Assembly (NCBI RefSeq): GCF_022829465.1 | Contig: NZ_JAKSXZ010000128.1 | Location: forward strand, 1 to 64,000 | Length of the DNA stretch: 64,000 nucleotides | DNA from: Methylobacterium sp. J-067 | GTDB lineage: Bacteria > Pseudomonadota > Alphaproteobacteria > Rhizobiales > Beijerinckiaceae | Reading direction: 5' to 3' | Part shown: in pieces, positions 28,692 to 37,494 of the stretch | How positions within the stretch are numbered: the first letter of the stretch is position 1 | How the letters are laid out: each line of letters starts with the position of its first letter | Program-made: the position numbers and the translations under genes | Notes under the pieces: model-generated | What the model was told of the DNA's origin: nothing | What the model saw: the letters and a program-made list of their open reading frames with translations, nothing else | Databases searched by the model: none

Positions 28692-29996
28692 TCAGCGGTT
28701 GACGAGGCGCTTGGGCATGGTGAGAGCGAGCATGCTGCCGATCGCGAGGCAGGCGGCCAGGGTGTAGACACCGAGGCTCGTCGACTTCGTCGCGTCGATG
28801 ATCCAGCCGATCAGGTAGGGGCTGACGAAGCCCGCGAGGTTGCCGACCGAGTTGATCACCGCGATCCCGGTGGCCGCCGCCGCGCCGGCGAGCACCGCGG
28901 TCGGCAGGCACCAGAACTGGGCGAGGGTGACGAGCACGCCGATGGTGGCGACGGTGAGCGCGGCTTCGGCGATGACGAGGTCCCGGCTGAACCAGATGCT
29001 CACCAGCCAGCCGGCGGCGCCGACGAGGCCAGGGACCACGATGTGCCAACGCCGTTCGCGGGCCGCGTCCGACATCCGGCCGACCGCGATCATCGCCGCC
29101 GCCGCCGCGCCGTAGGGGAGCATGGTGAGCAGGCCGATCTGCAGGGGATCGGAGACGCCCGCGCCCTTGATCAGCGTCGGCAGCCAGAAGCCGACACCGT
29201 AGAGGCCCATGATGAAGAAGAAATAGATCCCGCTCAGCAGCCACACCCAGCCGCTGGTGAAGCCGTCGCGGAAGCGATGCGCGGCCACGGTCGAGGCGTC
29301 GGCGGCGATGTTGCGCTGAAGCAGCGCCTTCTCGTCGGCGCTGAGCCACTTCGCCTTGGCGATGCCGTTGTCGAGGTAGGCGAGCACGCAGAAGCCGAGG
29401 ACGAGCGAGGGCAGGGCCTCGATCAGGAACAGCCACTGCCAACCGGCGAGCCCGTGCATCCCGGTGAAGGCGTTCATGATCCAGCCCGAGAGCGGGCCGC
29501 CGATCAGGCCGGCGATCGGGATGCCGGTCATGAACAGGGCGATGATGCCGCCCCGGCGCTCGGACGGGTACCAGTAGGTCAGGTACAGGATCACGCCCGG
29601 GAACAGGCCGGCTTCCGCCACGCCGAGCAGGAAGCGCAGGACGTAGAAGATGGTCGGGCTCGTCACGAACATCATCGCGGCCGAGATGATCGCCCAGCTG
29701 ATCATCACGCGGGCGATCCACACCCGCGCGCCGACCTTGTGCAGGATCATGTTGCTCGGCACTTCGAACAGGAAGTAACCGATAAAGAAGATGCCCGCGC
29801 CGAGGCCGTAGATGGTCTCGCTGAACTGAAGATCGTTCAGCATCTGCAGCTTGGCGAAGCCGACGTTGACGCGATCGAGATAGGCCGCGACGTAACAGGC
29901 GAACAGGAACGGCACGAGACGCCACGTCACCTTTCGGTAGACCCGTGTCGCCTCGTCGATGACCGGTCCGGCAAGAGCTGCGACCCCCTGCGCCAT
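28692..29996 (-). CDS. MFS transporter of the anion:cation symporter (ACS) family
   Basis: A 434-residue permease with twelve predicted membrane helices. AYLDRVNVGFAKLQM in helix 1 and GAGIFFIGYFLFEVPSNMIL are the ACS-family signatures shared with tartrate, phthalate and glucarate permeases. The substrate is therefore likely an organic anion. A strong GGGAGGATAA ribosome-binding site precedes the ATG. It is divergent from a LysR regulator (114-base gap) and cotranscribed with the class II aldolase gene, giving a small catabolic unit. Confidence 0.92.
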   Translation of the reverse strand: MAQGVAALAGPVIDEATRVYRKVTWRLVPFLFACYVAAYLDRVNVGFAKLQMLNDLQFSETIYGLGAGIFFIGYFLFEVPSNMILHKVGARVWIARVMISWAIISAAMMFVTSPTIFYVLRFLLGVAEAGLFPGVILYLTYWYPSERRGGIIALFMTGIPIAGLIGGPLSGWIMNAFTGMHGLAGWQWLFLIEALPSLVLGFCVLAYLDNGIAKAKWLSADEKALLQRNIAADASTVAAHRFRDGFTSGWVWLLSGIYFFFIMGLYGVGFWLPTLIKGAGVSDPLQIGLLTMLPYGAAAAAMIAVGRMSDAARERRWHIVVPGLVGAAGWLVSIWFSRDLVIAEAALTVATIGVLVTLAQFWCLPTAVLAGAAAATGIAVINSVGNLAGFVSPYLIGWIIDATKSTSLGVYTLAACLAIGSMLALTMPKRLVNR

Positions 29997-30110
29997 TGTC
30001 GTTATCCTCCCAGGATCATTGGTTTTGTGTCTGCCGTCTGCGCGGCATGGGAATTATTTTTCTGCCTCTCGCCGCCCTTTGACAAACGACGATTTTTCAC
30101 CGACAGGTGA

Positions 30111-31061
30111 ATGGAATTCATGGATCGGGCGATGCGGCGGATCCCGAGCTTTCCGGCGCTTCGCGCCTTCGAGGCGGCGGCGCGGCTCGGCAGTTTCGCG
30201 CGGGCGAGCGAGGAACTGTGCCTCACGCCCTCCGCGATCAGCCACCAGATCCGGGCGCTCGAACGGCAGTTCGGCCGGGCACTGTTCCGGCGGGAGAACC
30301 GGCAGGCGAGCCTCACCGCCGACGGGGAACGCCTGCTCGTTGGCCTGTCGCGGGCCTTCGACGGAATCGAGGCGGCCTGCGCGGAGCTGATGCCGGCCAC
30401 GGGTCAGGCGCTCGCGGTCCACTGCACCCCGAGCTTCGCCACCAAATGGCTCGGCCCGCGCCTGCCGGGCTTCGTGGCGGCCAACCCAGCCATCGCGATC
30501 CGCCTGTCCTCCGGCGCCGAGCCCGTGGACCTGATGCGCCACGCCGAGATCGACGTGCTGGTCGCCTACGGCCAGCCGCCGCGCGGGGCGGGGCTGCGGG
30601 TCGAGCCCCTGGGGCCGGAGGAGATCGCCGCCCTGTGCCGGCCGGATCTCGCCCACGCGGCCGCCGACCTCTCCCCCACCGCCATCGCCCGGCTGACCTG
30701 GCTTGAATCCTCGTTCAGCCCCGTGCGCTGGGCGGATTGGTTCGCGCAGAACGACCTCGCGCCGCCGAAGGCGCGCGGTGGCCCGGCCTTCGACCGGGGC
30801 TCCCTCGTGATCTCGGCGGCGGTGCAGGGGCTGGGCGTCGCCCTGGAGACCCTGCGCTTCGCGGAGGACGAGATCGCCTCCGGTGCCCTGGTGCGGCTCG
30901 GCGAGGGCCGCTGCACGGGGATCCGGCGCGACCTGCATTTCCTCTGCTGGCGCGCCCGCGACGACGACGCCCCCGGCATCCGCCGCTTCCGGGACTGGAT
31001 CCTGGCGGAGGAACGCCGCCGGAGTGACGCCCGGATAGCAGCTTTGCATCCAGGCGCCTGA
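30111..31061 (+). CDS. LysR-family transcriptional regulator (GcvA-like)
   Basis: A 316-residue regulator. The winged helix-turn-helix (about 12-70) has LRAFEAAARLGSFARASEELCLTPSAISHQIRALE in conserved form, closest to the GcvA/AmpR branch. The substrate-binding domain begins near residue 97 (AVHCTPSFATKWLGPRL). Several in-frame starts exist (ATG at 30111, 30120 and 30132); the first has AGGTGA just upstream. Divergent orientation to the MFS/aldolase pair suggests that it controls those genes in response to their substrate. Confidence 0.93.
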   Translation: MEFMDRAMRRIPSFPALRAFEAAARLGSFARASEELCLTPSAISHQIRALERQFGRALFRRENRQASLTADGERLLVGLSRAFDGIEAACAELMPATGQALAVHCTPSFATKWLGPRLPGFVAANPAIAIRLSSGAEPVDLMRHAEIDVLVAYGQPPRGAGLRVEPLGPEEIAALCRPDLAHAAADLSPTAIARLTWLESSFSPVRWADWFAQNDLAPPKARGGPAFDRGSLVISAAVQGLGVALETLRFAEDEIASGALVRLGEGRCTGIRRDLHFLCWRARDDDAPGIRRFRDWILAEERRRSDARIAALHPGA

Positions 31062-31133
31062 CGACAGGGCCCGGTCTCGGTTAGAGACGCGCGGGCCGGC
31101 TCCTCGAACGCGAGCCGGGTTGAGGGAAACGCC

Positions 31134-32006
31134 GTGGGCCTCGTCTACGCGCTCGCCGCCTATCTGAGCTGGGGCCTCGTGGTCCCGCTGCATTTCCGGC
31201 TGCTCGGCGGGTTCAGCCCCTGGTACATCCTGGCCGAGCGCGTCGTGTGGTCGACCGTCTTCGCCGGATGCCTCGCGCTCGCCTGGCGCAACCGCCTGCG
31301 GCTGCCGATCCCGCTGACGCGCAAGCACGGGCTCCTCGTGCTCTCGGCGCTGTTCATCGGCGTGAACTGGCTGCTCTACCTCATCGCCATCGACCGGGGG
31401 CATCTGCTCGATGCGAGCCTCGGCTATTACATCAACCCGCTGATGAACGTGGCGCTCGGCCGGCTCATCCTCGGGGAGCGGCTACGGCCGGTGCAGGCGG
31501 TCGCCATCGGCATCGCGGCGGCCGGGGTCTTGGTGGCGGTGATCTGGGCGGGCGACCTGCCGCTCATGTCGCTGGCGCTCGCCACCTCCTTCGCCCTCTA
31601 CGGGCTGGTGCGGAAGATCGTGGCGGTGGATTCCCTCGTGGGCTTCCTGGCCGAGACGCTGCTCCTCCTGCCCATCGCCGTCGTCTGGCTGGTGCTCACC
31701 CCGGAGCCGTTCCTGCCCGCCGACCCGCACAAGCTCGGCCTGCTCCTGCTCACCGGCCTCACCACGGCGTTGCCGCTGATCTGGTTCGCCGCCGCCGCCG
31801 TGCGCCTGCGCCTGACGACCCTCGGCCTCCTCCAGTACGTCGCCCCGACCTGCCTGCTGATCCTGAGCGTGATGGTCTTCGACGAGCATGTGGAGCCGCA
31901 CCGGGCGGCGATGTTCGGGCTAATCTGGCTCGGCCTCGCCCTCTACACCGTCGATGCCCTGCGCGGCCGGCGGGCCGAGATGAAGGCGGCACCGCTGCGG
32001 GCGTGA
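31134..32006 (+). CDS. rarD: RarD-type EamA/DMT transporter
   Basis: A 290-residue drug/metabolite transporter with ten predicted helices. [45 protein letters not shown] and ERLRPVQ are the RarD signature stretches. RarD proteins were named from chloramphenicol-related phenotypes in Pseudomonas; the physiological substrate is unknown. The GTG start is preceded by GGTTGAGGGAAA. It begins 72 bases after the LysR gene and may or may not share its transcript. Confidence 0.92.
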   Translation: MGLVYALAAYLSWGLVVPLHFRLLGGFSPWYILAERVVWSTVFAGCLALAWRNRLRLPIPLTRKHGLLVLSALFIGVNWLLYLIAIDRGHLLDASLGYYINPLMNVALGRLILGERLRPVQAVAIGIAAAGVLVAVIWAGDLPLMSLALATSFALYGLVRKIVAVDSLVGFLAETLLLLPIAVVWLVLTPEPFLPADPHKLGLLLLTGLTTALPLIWFAAAAVRLRLTTLGLLQYVAPTCLLILSVMVFDEHVEPHRAAMFGLIWLGLALYTVDALRGRRAEMKAAPLRA

Positions 32007-32071
32007 GCCGCGCGGATACCTTTCGCGGGCACGCGCCCTACCTCTTGCGCAATCCAGGACCGGCGGGACCG

Positions 32072-34426
32072 ATGAGCGAACCAGTGGACGGCGATGCCGT
32101 CACCGACGACGATTTCCGCAACCTCGCGGATGCCCTGCCGCAGCTCGCTTGGATCGCCCGGGCCGATGGGCACATCGTCTGGTACAACGCCCGCTGGTAC
32201 GACTACACGGGCACAACCTTCGACGCGATGCAGGGGTGGGGCTGGCGCAACATCCACCACCCGGACCACATCGCCGCCGTGGAGGTGCGCTACCGCCTGT
32301 CCGTCGAGGCGGGGGTGCCGTGGGAGGACACGTTCCCCCTGAAGGGCGCCGACGGCGAGTACCGCTGGTTCCTGTCCCAGGCGATGCCGCACCGGGCGCC
32401 GGACGGGACGATCCTGCGCTGGTACGGCACCAACACCGACATCTCCCGCCGCCGCGTCACCGAGGAGCGGCTGCGCCATTCCGAGGAGCGGTTCCGCGCG
32501 CTGGTCGATGCCTCGGCGGCGGTGATCTGGAACACCAACGCGGAGGGCGAATTGCTGCCGCCGCAGCCGCGCTGGGGCGCCTATACCGGTCAGACCGAGG
32601 AAGGCTACCAGGGCTGGGGCTGGATCGACGCGGTCCATCCCGACGACCGGGGTGAGATCGCCGAGGCCTGGGCGCGCTCCGTCGAGGAGCGGGTGCCCTA
32701 CGCGGTGACGCACCGCCTCCTCCGGCACGACGGCGTCTGGCGGGACATGGAAGCGCGGGGCGTGCCCGTCTTCGCCACGGACGGGTCGCTGCGGGAATGG
32801 GTCGGCACCCATACCGACATCACCGCCCGCAAGGAGGCCGAGGCCGAGGCCGAGCGGGCCCGGCAGGCCGCCGAGGCGGCGAACCGGGCGAAGAGCCAGT
32901 TCATCGCCAACATGAGCCACGAATTGCGCACGCCGCTCTCGGCGGTGATCGGCTATTCGGAGATGCTGGGCGAGGAACTGGAGGATATCGGCCAGGCGGC
33001 GCTGCTGCCGGACCTGCGCAAGATCGAGTCGGCCGCCCGCCACCTGCTCTCGCTCATCAACGACGTCCTCGACATCTCGAAGATCGAGGCCGGGCGCGTC
33101 ACCGCCTCCGCCGAGACCTTCACGGTCGCCGACCTGCTGCAGGACGTGACCGACGCCACCGGCTCCCTCGTGGAGAAGAAGGCGAACCGCTTCGTCCTTG
33201 ATGCCGGCCCGGATCTCGGCGCCATGCACCAGGACCAGACCAAGATCCGCCAGTGCCTGCTGAACCTCGTCGGCAACGCCGCGAAGTTCACCGAGAACGG
33301 CACGATCACCCTCACCGCGCGCCGCCACCGGGAGGACGGCGCCGACTGGCTCTCCTTCGCCGTGTCGGATACCGGCATCGGCCTGACGAAGGAGCAGATG
33401 GGCAAGCTGTTCCAGCGCTTCGTGCAGGCCGACGATTCGACCACGCGGCAATTCGGCGGCACCGGCCTCGGGCTTGCCATCACCCGCGCCTTCTGCATCA
33501 CCATGGGCGGCGAGATCGGCGTCGAGAGCCAGCCGGGCCGGGGCGCGACCTTCACCATGCGCCTGCCCTCGATCCTCATCACGGAGGACGATCCGGCGGA
33601 GGAGCTGCCCGCCGTGGAGGCGCATGAGCAGCACGACACCGTGCTCCTCGTGGACGACGACCCGGCCGCGCGGGAACTGCTCCAGCGCTTCCTCGAACGG
33701 GAGGGCTTCCATGTCCGCACCGCCGCGGACGGGCGCGCGGGCCTCACCCTGGCGCGGGCCTTGCGGCCGCGGGCGATCCTCCTCGACGTCGAGATGCCCC
33801 GCATGGACGGCTGGGCGGTGCTCCACGCGGTGCGCAACGACGCGGACCTCGCCGGCACCCCCGTCATCATGACCTCGGTGGTGGCCGAGCAGGGACTCGG
33901 GCAGGCGCTCGGCGCCACGGATTACTTCGTGAAGCCCATCGATTGGGACCGGCTGAAGGGGCTGATGGAGCATTACCGGCCCCAGGCGCCCAACGAGGCG
34001 CGGGTGCTGGTGGTGGACGACGACGCGGACGGGCGCGAGCGCCTGCGCCGCTCCCTCTCCCGCGAGGGCTGGACCGTGGACGAGGCCGCCAACGGACGCC
34101 TCGCCCTGGAGCATTACGACCGCTCGCGGCCTAACCTGATCCTCCTCGACCTGATGATGCCGGAGATGGACGGGTTCGGCTTCCTCCGCGCCCTGCGCTC
34201 GCGGCCGGACGGCGACGTGCCGGTGGTGGTGCTGACGGCGAAGGAGATCACCCCCGCCGAGAAGGCGAGCCTCGGCGCGCAGGCCGACCGGGTGATCTCG
34301 AAGGGCTCGCTGAGCCTCGCCGAGATCGGCCGGCAATTGCGGGTGCTCTATGCCCGGTCGGTCAACGAGACCGTTCCCGGCCGGATTCAGGGCCTTATCG
34401 AACAGTTGGCGGAGAAGGACGGATGA
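32072..34426 (+). CDS. PAS-PAS hybrid histidine kinase with two C-terminal receiver domains
   Basis: A 784-residue cytosolic signalling protein. Two PAS domains lie at about 17-127 and 140-252, the first with [11 protein letters not shown] and paired PAC-like segments. The phosphoacceptor His283 is in [16 protein letters not shown]; the ATPase domain has [16 protein letters not shown] and GTGLGLAIT. Two receivers follow: about 522-640 ([12 protein letters not shown]) and 647-760 ([12 protein letters not shown]). No membrane helix or DNA-binding output is seen. The ATG at 32072 is chosen because the PAS domain starts right after it. It overlaps a small gene at the 3' end (ATGA). Confidence 0.92.
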   Translation: MSEPVDGDAVTDDDFRNLADALPQLAWIARADGHIVWYNARWYDYTGTTFDAMQGWGWRNIHHPDHIAAVEVRYRLSVEAGVPWEDTFPLKGADGEYRWFLSQAMPHRAPDGTILRWYGTNTDISRRRVTEERLRHSEERFRALVDASAAVIWNTNAEGELLPPQPRWGAYTGQTEEGYQGWGWIDAVHPDDRGEIAEAWARSVEERVPYAVTHRLLRHDGVWRDMEARGVPVFATDGSLREWVGTHTDITARKEAEAEAERARQAAEAANRAKSQFIANMSHELRTPLSAVIGYSEMLGEELEDIGQAALLPDLRKIESAARHLLSLINDVLDISKIEAGRVTASAETFTVADLLQDVTDATGSLVEKKANRFVLDAGPDLGAMHQDQTKIRQCLLNLVGNAAKFTENGTITLTARRHREDGADWLSFAVSDTGIGLTKEQMGKLFQRFVQADDSTTRQFGGTGLGLAITRAFCITMGGEIGVESQPGRGATFTMRLPSILITEDDPAEELPAVEAHEQHDTVLLVDDDPAARELLQRFLEREGFHVRTAADGRAGLTLARALRPRAILLDVEMPRMDGWAVLHAVRNDADLAGTPVIMTSVVAEQGLGQALGATDYFVKPIDWDRLKGLMEHYRPQAPNEARVLVVDDDADGRERLRRSLSREGWTVDEAANGRLALEHYDRSRPNLILLDLMMPEMDGFGFLRALRSRPDGDVPVVVLTAKEITPAEKASLGAQADRVISKGSLSLAEIGRQLRVLYARSVNETVPGRIQGLIEQLAEKDG

Positions 34427-34701
34427 GCGACACGGTCGATCCCGACAAGGCGGTGGCGATCCGCCTGCGCGCGCGCCTCGCGGTGGTGGAGCGGGCCGCA
34501 TGGTTCGGCCTCGTCCACGCCATGCGCACCCGCCCCGAGGAGACGGAAGCCTTCATCGCCTCCGAACGCGCCCGCTGCGCGGAAGGGTTCGGCGGTACGG
34601 CCTGGGCGAGGGACCTGACCGACGCCGAACGCGCCCTGCTCGGCGCCGAGGTCGACAAGGGTCTCGCCGAGTTGCTGGCGGATGCCAAGGACGCGGTCTA
34701 A
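34423..34701 (+). CDS. Small hypothetical protein coupled to the hybrid kinase
   Basis: A 92-residue, mostly helical, charged protein of no family I can name. Start ATG overlaps the kinase stop by four bases, a strong sign of translational coupling and of a shared job. Contains [24 protein letters not shown], a segment that could be an amphipathic helix pair. It could be a phosphorelay partner or an accessory subunit, but no phosphotransfer His motif (HELKG type) is visible. Confidence 0.7.
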   Translation: MSDTVDPDKAVAIRLRARLAVVERAAWFGLVHAMRTRPEETEAFIASERARCAEGFGGTAWARDLTDAERALLGAEVDKGLAELLADAKDAV

Positions 34702-34765
34702 TCCGGCTCGCAATGACGGCGGCGTGTAAACTCCGCGTGGCTCAATCGAACAGGATAGGATCGCG

Positions 34766-34921
34766 ATGCAGAGTGCGGCTCAGCTCACAGATGAATGCAA
34801 TCGAACAATCGCCCTCGAAGGCACGAGGTGGGACGACCTTTTCGCCGAGACAGCGCGTCTCAGTGACGATTTTCTCGCCGACCGAGATCAGCTCATAGCC
34901 GAGGAACGCGAAGAGCTTTGA
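34766..34921 (+). CDS. Possible 51-residue acidic small protein
   Basis: An open frame starting at ATG 34766 with AGGA five bases upstream and ending at TGA 34919-34921. The peptide (starting MQSAAQLTDECNRTIALEG, ending IAEEREEL) is highly acidic and likely helical. Codon choice is less GC-biased than in neighbours, which may mean recent acquisition or a weakly selected small gene. It fills most of the gap between the kinase-linked gene and the next convergent gene. No family recognised. Confidence 0.45.
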   Translation: MQSAAQLTDECNRTIALEGTRWDDLFAETARLSDDFLADRDQLIAEEREEL

Positions 34922-34958
34922 ATCCGGGCGCCCCGGTGCAGGGCGCCCGGTGTGTCGG

Positions 34959-35234
34959 CTAGCGCCGGCAGAAGCCGCGCGGGGTGCGGTAGAGGCCGGG
35001 CGGGCAGCCGCGCGGGGCCCCGCTGATCGCCCGGCGGATGGCGCCGCGCGGGCCGCGGTTCAGGCGGCAGCCGCCCATCGGGCCACGATGCTCGCCGAAG
35101 CCGCAGCCGCCGCGCACGAGCACCACGGAGGCCTCGCCGTCGGAAAGGGGGGTGGGGGCGAAGGGCGCCGCCTGAGCGGCACCGCCCGCGAACAGGGCCA
35201 CGGAAGCGGCCAGGATCATCCCGGACAGTCGCAT
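34959..35234 (-). CDS. Small secreted GCG_CRPN-type cysteine/glycine-rich protein
   Basis: A 91-residue protein with a signal peptide (MRLSGMILAASVALFAGGAAQA). The mature part has GCGFGEHRGPMGGCRLNRGP, which fits the GCG...CRPN prefix motif of small exported proteins common in Methylobacterium and Bradyrhizobium, followed by an Arg/Gly/Pro-rich tail ending in RGCPPGLYRTPRGFCRR. Four cysteines in the mature chain could form disulfides. Function unknown. GGGAG precedes the ATG at 35232-35234; the longer in-frame extension is not likely. Confidence 0.78.
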   Translation of the reverse strand: MRLSGMILAASVALFAGGAAQAAPFAPTPLSDGEASVVLVRGGCGFGEHRGPMGGCRLNRGPRGAIRRAISGAPRGCPPGLYRTPRGFCRR

Positions 35235-35346
35235 GGGTCGTTTCTCCCGTAAGGGGCGGAAATCCGTGACGCGGGTCCGCCCGTGGCTGCCCCTCTGGTC
35301 CGGGCAGCCAAACGCAACGGCCAAGCTCGTTTCTCCGTTCCGCGCC

Positions 35347-36390
35347 TCAGGGACGCCCGTAGAGATCGCGCCATGCGGGCGGCAGGCCCTCGTAACGGCC
35401 CTCGCCGGGCGGCGTCGGGGTCACGCCGGGCAGGCTCGTCGCCGCGTGGATGCCGAGGGCGATGGCCCGCGCCAGCACCCGCGCCGCCGCGTGGCCGAGC
35501 CGGGCCGTGTCGGCGATGGGGTCGGTGAGGGGCCGTTCCCCCGTCGCGGCGGCGAAGACGAGGTCGCCGTCGAGTGGCGTATGGGCGGGCACCAGGGCAC
35601 GGGCGAGGCCGTCCTGCGCGGCCACCGCGAGGCGGCGGCACTGCGCCTTGGTGAGGCGGGCGTCGGTCGCCACGACGGCCAGCGTCGTCGCGGAGCCGGC
35701 GGCGACGCGGGCGGGGAAGGCGTGGGCCTCCTCCGGCACCGGACAGGGCAGGCCGAGCCCGCCGAACTCGTCCCCCACCTCGAAGGGCGCCGCCCAGAAA
35801 TGTGGGCCGTTCCCCACCACGGCGCTGCCGAAGGCGTTCACCGCCACCAGCGCGCCGACCTGGAACGGCGTGCCCGGCACCGCCGCCGAGGCCGAGCCGA
35901 GGCCGCCCTTCAGGGTGGCGGTGCGCGCCCCCGTCCCGGCCCCCACCGAACCGAGGGCGAAATCCCGCGCCGCCGCCTCGGCGGCGTGCCGGCCGAGGGT
36001 GCGATAGGGCGGGTCGGCGCCCCATCCCTTGTCGCCGCCGTTGAGGAGGTCGAACAGGATCGCCGCCGGCACGATGGGCACGCGCATTCCACCGACCGGA
36101 AAGCCGCGTCCCTGCTCGGCGAGCCAGCCCGTCACCCCGGCGGCGGCGTCGAGGCCGAACGCGGACCCGCCGGAGAGGACCAGCGCGTCGATGGCCTCCA
36201 CCGTGCGCTCGGGATCGAGCAGGTCGGTCTCGCGGGTGCCCGGCCCGCCGCCGCGGACATCGACGGAGGCCACCGCCGGCCGGTCGAACAGGATCGCGGT
36301 GACGCCGCTGCGCACCGCCAGATCCTGGGCGTGGCCGACCGTGATGCCGGAAATGTCGGTGAGAAGGCCGCTCCGGCGGGAATCGCTCAT
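35347..36390 (-). CDS. P1-family (DmpA/NylC-type) N-terminal nucleophile peptidase
   Basis: A 347-residue Ntn-hydrolase of the P1 family, which includes the aminopeptidase DmpA and nylon oligomer hydrolase NylC. LTDISGITVGHAQD at the N-terminus, RGGGPGTRETDLLDP, LSGGSAFGLDAAAGV and GAGTGARTATLKGGLGSAS are family blocks. The segment ATTLAVVATDARLTKAQ near 255 holds the threonine expected to become the N-terminal nucleophile after self-cleavage. I use the ATG giving MSDSRRSGLL. Natural substrate unknown; family members cleave N-terminal amino acids or beta-peptides. Confidence 0.88.
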   Translation of the reverse strand: MSDSRRSGLLTDISGITVGHAQDLAVRSGVTAILFDRPAVASVDVRGGGPGTRETDLLDPERTVEAIDALVLSGGSAFGLDAAAGVTGWLAEQGRGFPVGGMRVPIVPAAILFDLLNGGDKGWGADPPYRTLGRHAAEAAARDFALGSVGAGTGARTATLKGGLGSASAAVPGTPFQVGALVAVNAFGSAVVGNGPHFWAAPFEVGDEFGGLGLPCPVPEEAHAFPARVAAGSATTLAVVATDARLTKAQCRRLAVAAQDGLARALVPAHTPLDGDLVFAAATGERPLTDPIADTARLGHAAARVLARAIALGIHAATSLPGVTPTPPGEGRYEGLPPAWRDLYGRP

Positions 36391-36503
36391 GGCCTGACTG
36401 TGCCACGGGCCGGGACCGGCCGGAACGGGCGGCCCATGCGCCACCGCACTTTCCGGGCGCCGGATGGTTTCCATCTTGGCGACCGTAGACGAGGGAGAGT
36501 CAC

Positions 36504-37373
36504 ATGGATGTCGGGTTCATCGGAATGGGGCGCATGGGCCGGGGCATGGCGGCCCGCCTCGCGGAGCAGGGGCACAGCGTCCGCGCCTGGAACCGCTCGC
36601 CGGAGGCGGCGCGGGGCCTGCCGGGCGTCACCGCCGTGGCCAGCGCGGCGGAGGCGTTCCGAGGCGACGCGGTGATCACCATGCTCGCCGACGACGCGGC
36701 GCTGGAAGCGGTGCTCGTCCAGGGCGGGCTCCTCGACGGCGCCGGTCGGCCGGGCGTCCATCTCGGCATGAGCACGATCTCGGTGGCGCTGGCCGAGCGG
36801 CTGACCGCGATCCACGGGCGGGCGGGCATCCCCTACGTCTCCGCGCCGGTCTTCGGCCGGCCCGACGTGGCCGAGGCGGGCAAGCTCAACATCGTCGCCG
36901 CCGGCCCCGATGCGGCGATCGACGGCGCCGCGCCGCTCCTTGACGCGATGGGCGCGAAGACTTGGCGCTACGGCGAGGAGCCGAAGCGCGCCAACGCCGT
37001 GAAGCTCGCGGGCAACTTCATGCTGATCGCGGCCATCGAGGCCATGGGCGAGGCCTGCGCCTTCACCGAGGGCCACGGCGTCACCGGCGCCGAATTCCTC
37101 GACCTGATGACGAACACGATCTTCGCCTCGCCGGTCTACAAGAACTACGGCGCGGCCATCGCCGCCCGCCGCTACGAGCCGCCGGGTTTCGGCCTGCGCC
37201 TCGGCGCGAAGGACGTGCGCCTCGCCCTCCAGGCGGGGGAGGCGGCCGGCGTGCCGATGCCCTTCGCCAGCGTGCTCCGCGACGGGCTGATCGAGGCGAT
37301 GAGCCACGGCGACGGCGAGAAGGACCTTTCCGCCCTCGCCGAGGTGGCACGGCGACGTGGCGGCCGGCGCTGA
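36504..37373 (+). CDS. NAD(P)-dependent beta-hydroxyacid dehydrogenase (3-hydroxyisobutyrate dehydrogenase-like)
   Basis: A 289-residue oxidoreductase of the 3-hydroxyisobutyrate dehydrogenase/6-phosphogluconate superfamily. The Rossmann motif VGFIGMGRMGRGMA is at residues 3-16; the following WNRSPEAA (Asn-Arg) suggests NADP preference. The substrate signature VSAPVFGRPDVAEAGKLNIV and the catalytic lysine in NAVKLAGNFML are present. GGGAGA precedes the ATG. The actual substrate (tartronate semialdehyde, 3-hydroxyisobutyrate or succinic semialdehyde) cannot be decided here. Confidence 0.9.
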   Translation: MDVGFIGMGRMGRGMAARLAEQGHSVRAWNRSPEAARGLPGVTAVASAAEAFRGDAVITMLADDAALEAVLVQGGLLDGAGRPGVHLGMSTISVALAERLTAIHGRAGIPYVSAPVFGRPDVAEAGKLNIVAAGPDAAIDGAAPLLDAMGAKTWRYGEEPKRANAVKLAGNFMLIAAIEAMGEACAFTEGHGVTGAEFLDLMTNTIFASPVYKNYGAAIAARRYEPPGFGLRLGAKDVRLALQAGEAAGVPMPFASVLRDGLIEAMSHGDGEKDLSALAEVARRRGGRR

Positions 37374-37494
37374 CTGCGACACGGCCTGCGACATTGTGCA
37401 CTGAGTGACATTCGCGTGATCAGATCCAGTCGATTTTAATCGAACGTTGAGTTGCGCGAGCGAAGTACGGGTTCTCGATATCCGGGGACCCGTC

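Noticed and set aside
28639..29925. In-frame extension of the class II aldolase through the MFS gene
   Set aside because: The extension is an alternative frame of the MFS permease; the aldolase has a clear ATG and ribosome-binding site at 28638.
29997..30110. A LysR (T-N11-A) box between the permease and regulator genes
   Set aside because: The gap is AT-richer than its surroundings and should contain one, but no single candidate stood out.
31247..32071. In-frame extension of the hybrid kinase across the rarD gene
   Set aside because: It reads in another frame of a convincing transporter, is rich in Arg/Pro/His, and the PAS domain begins only after 32072.
37430..37443. TCGATT-TT-AATCGA palindrome upstream of the MCP gene
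   Set aside because: A 6-bp-arm palindrome in a promoter-sized gap, but too short and without a known regulator to call an operator.
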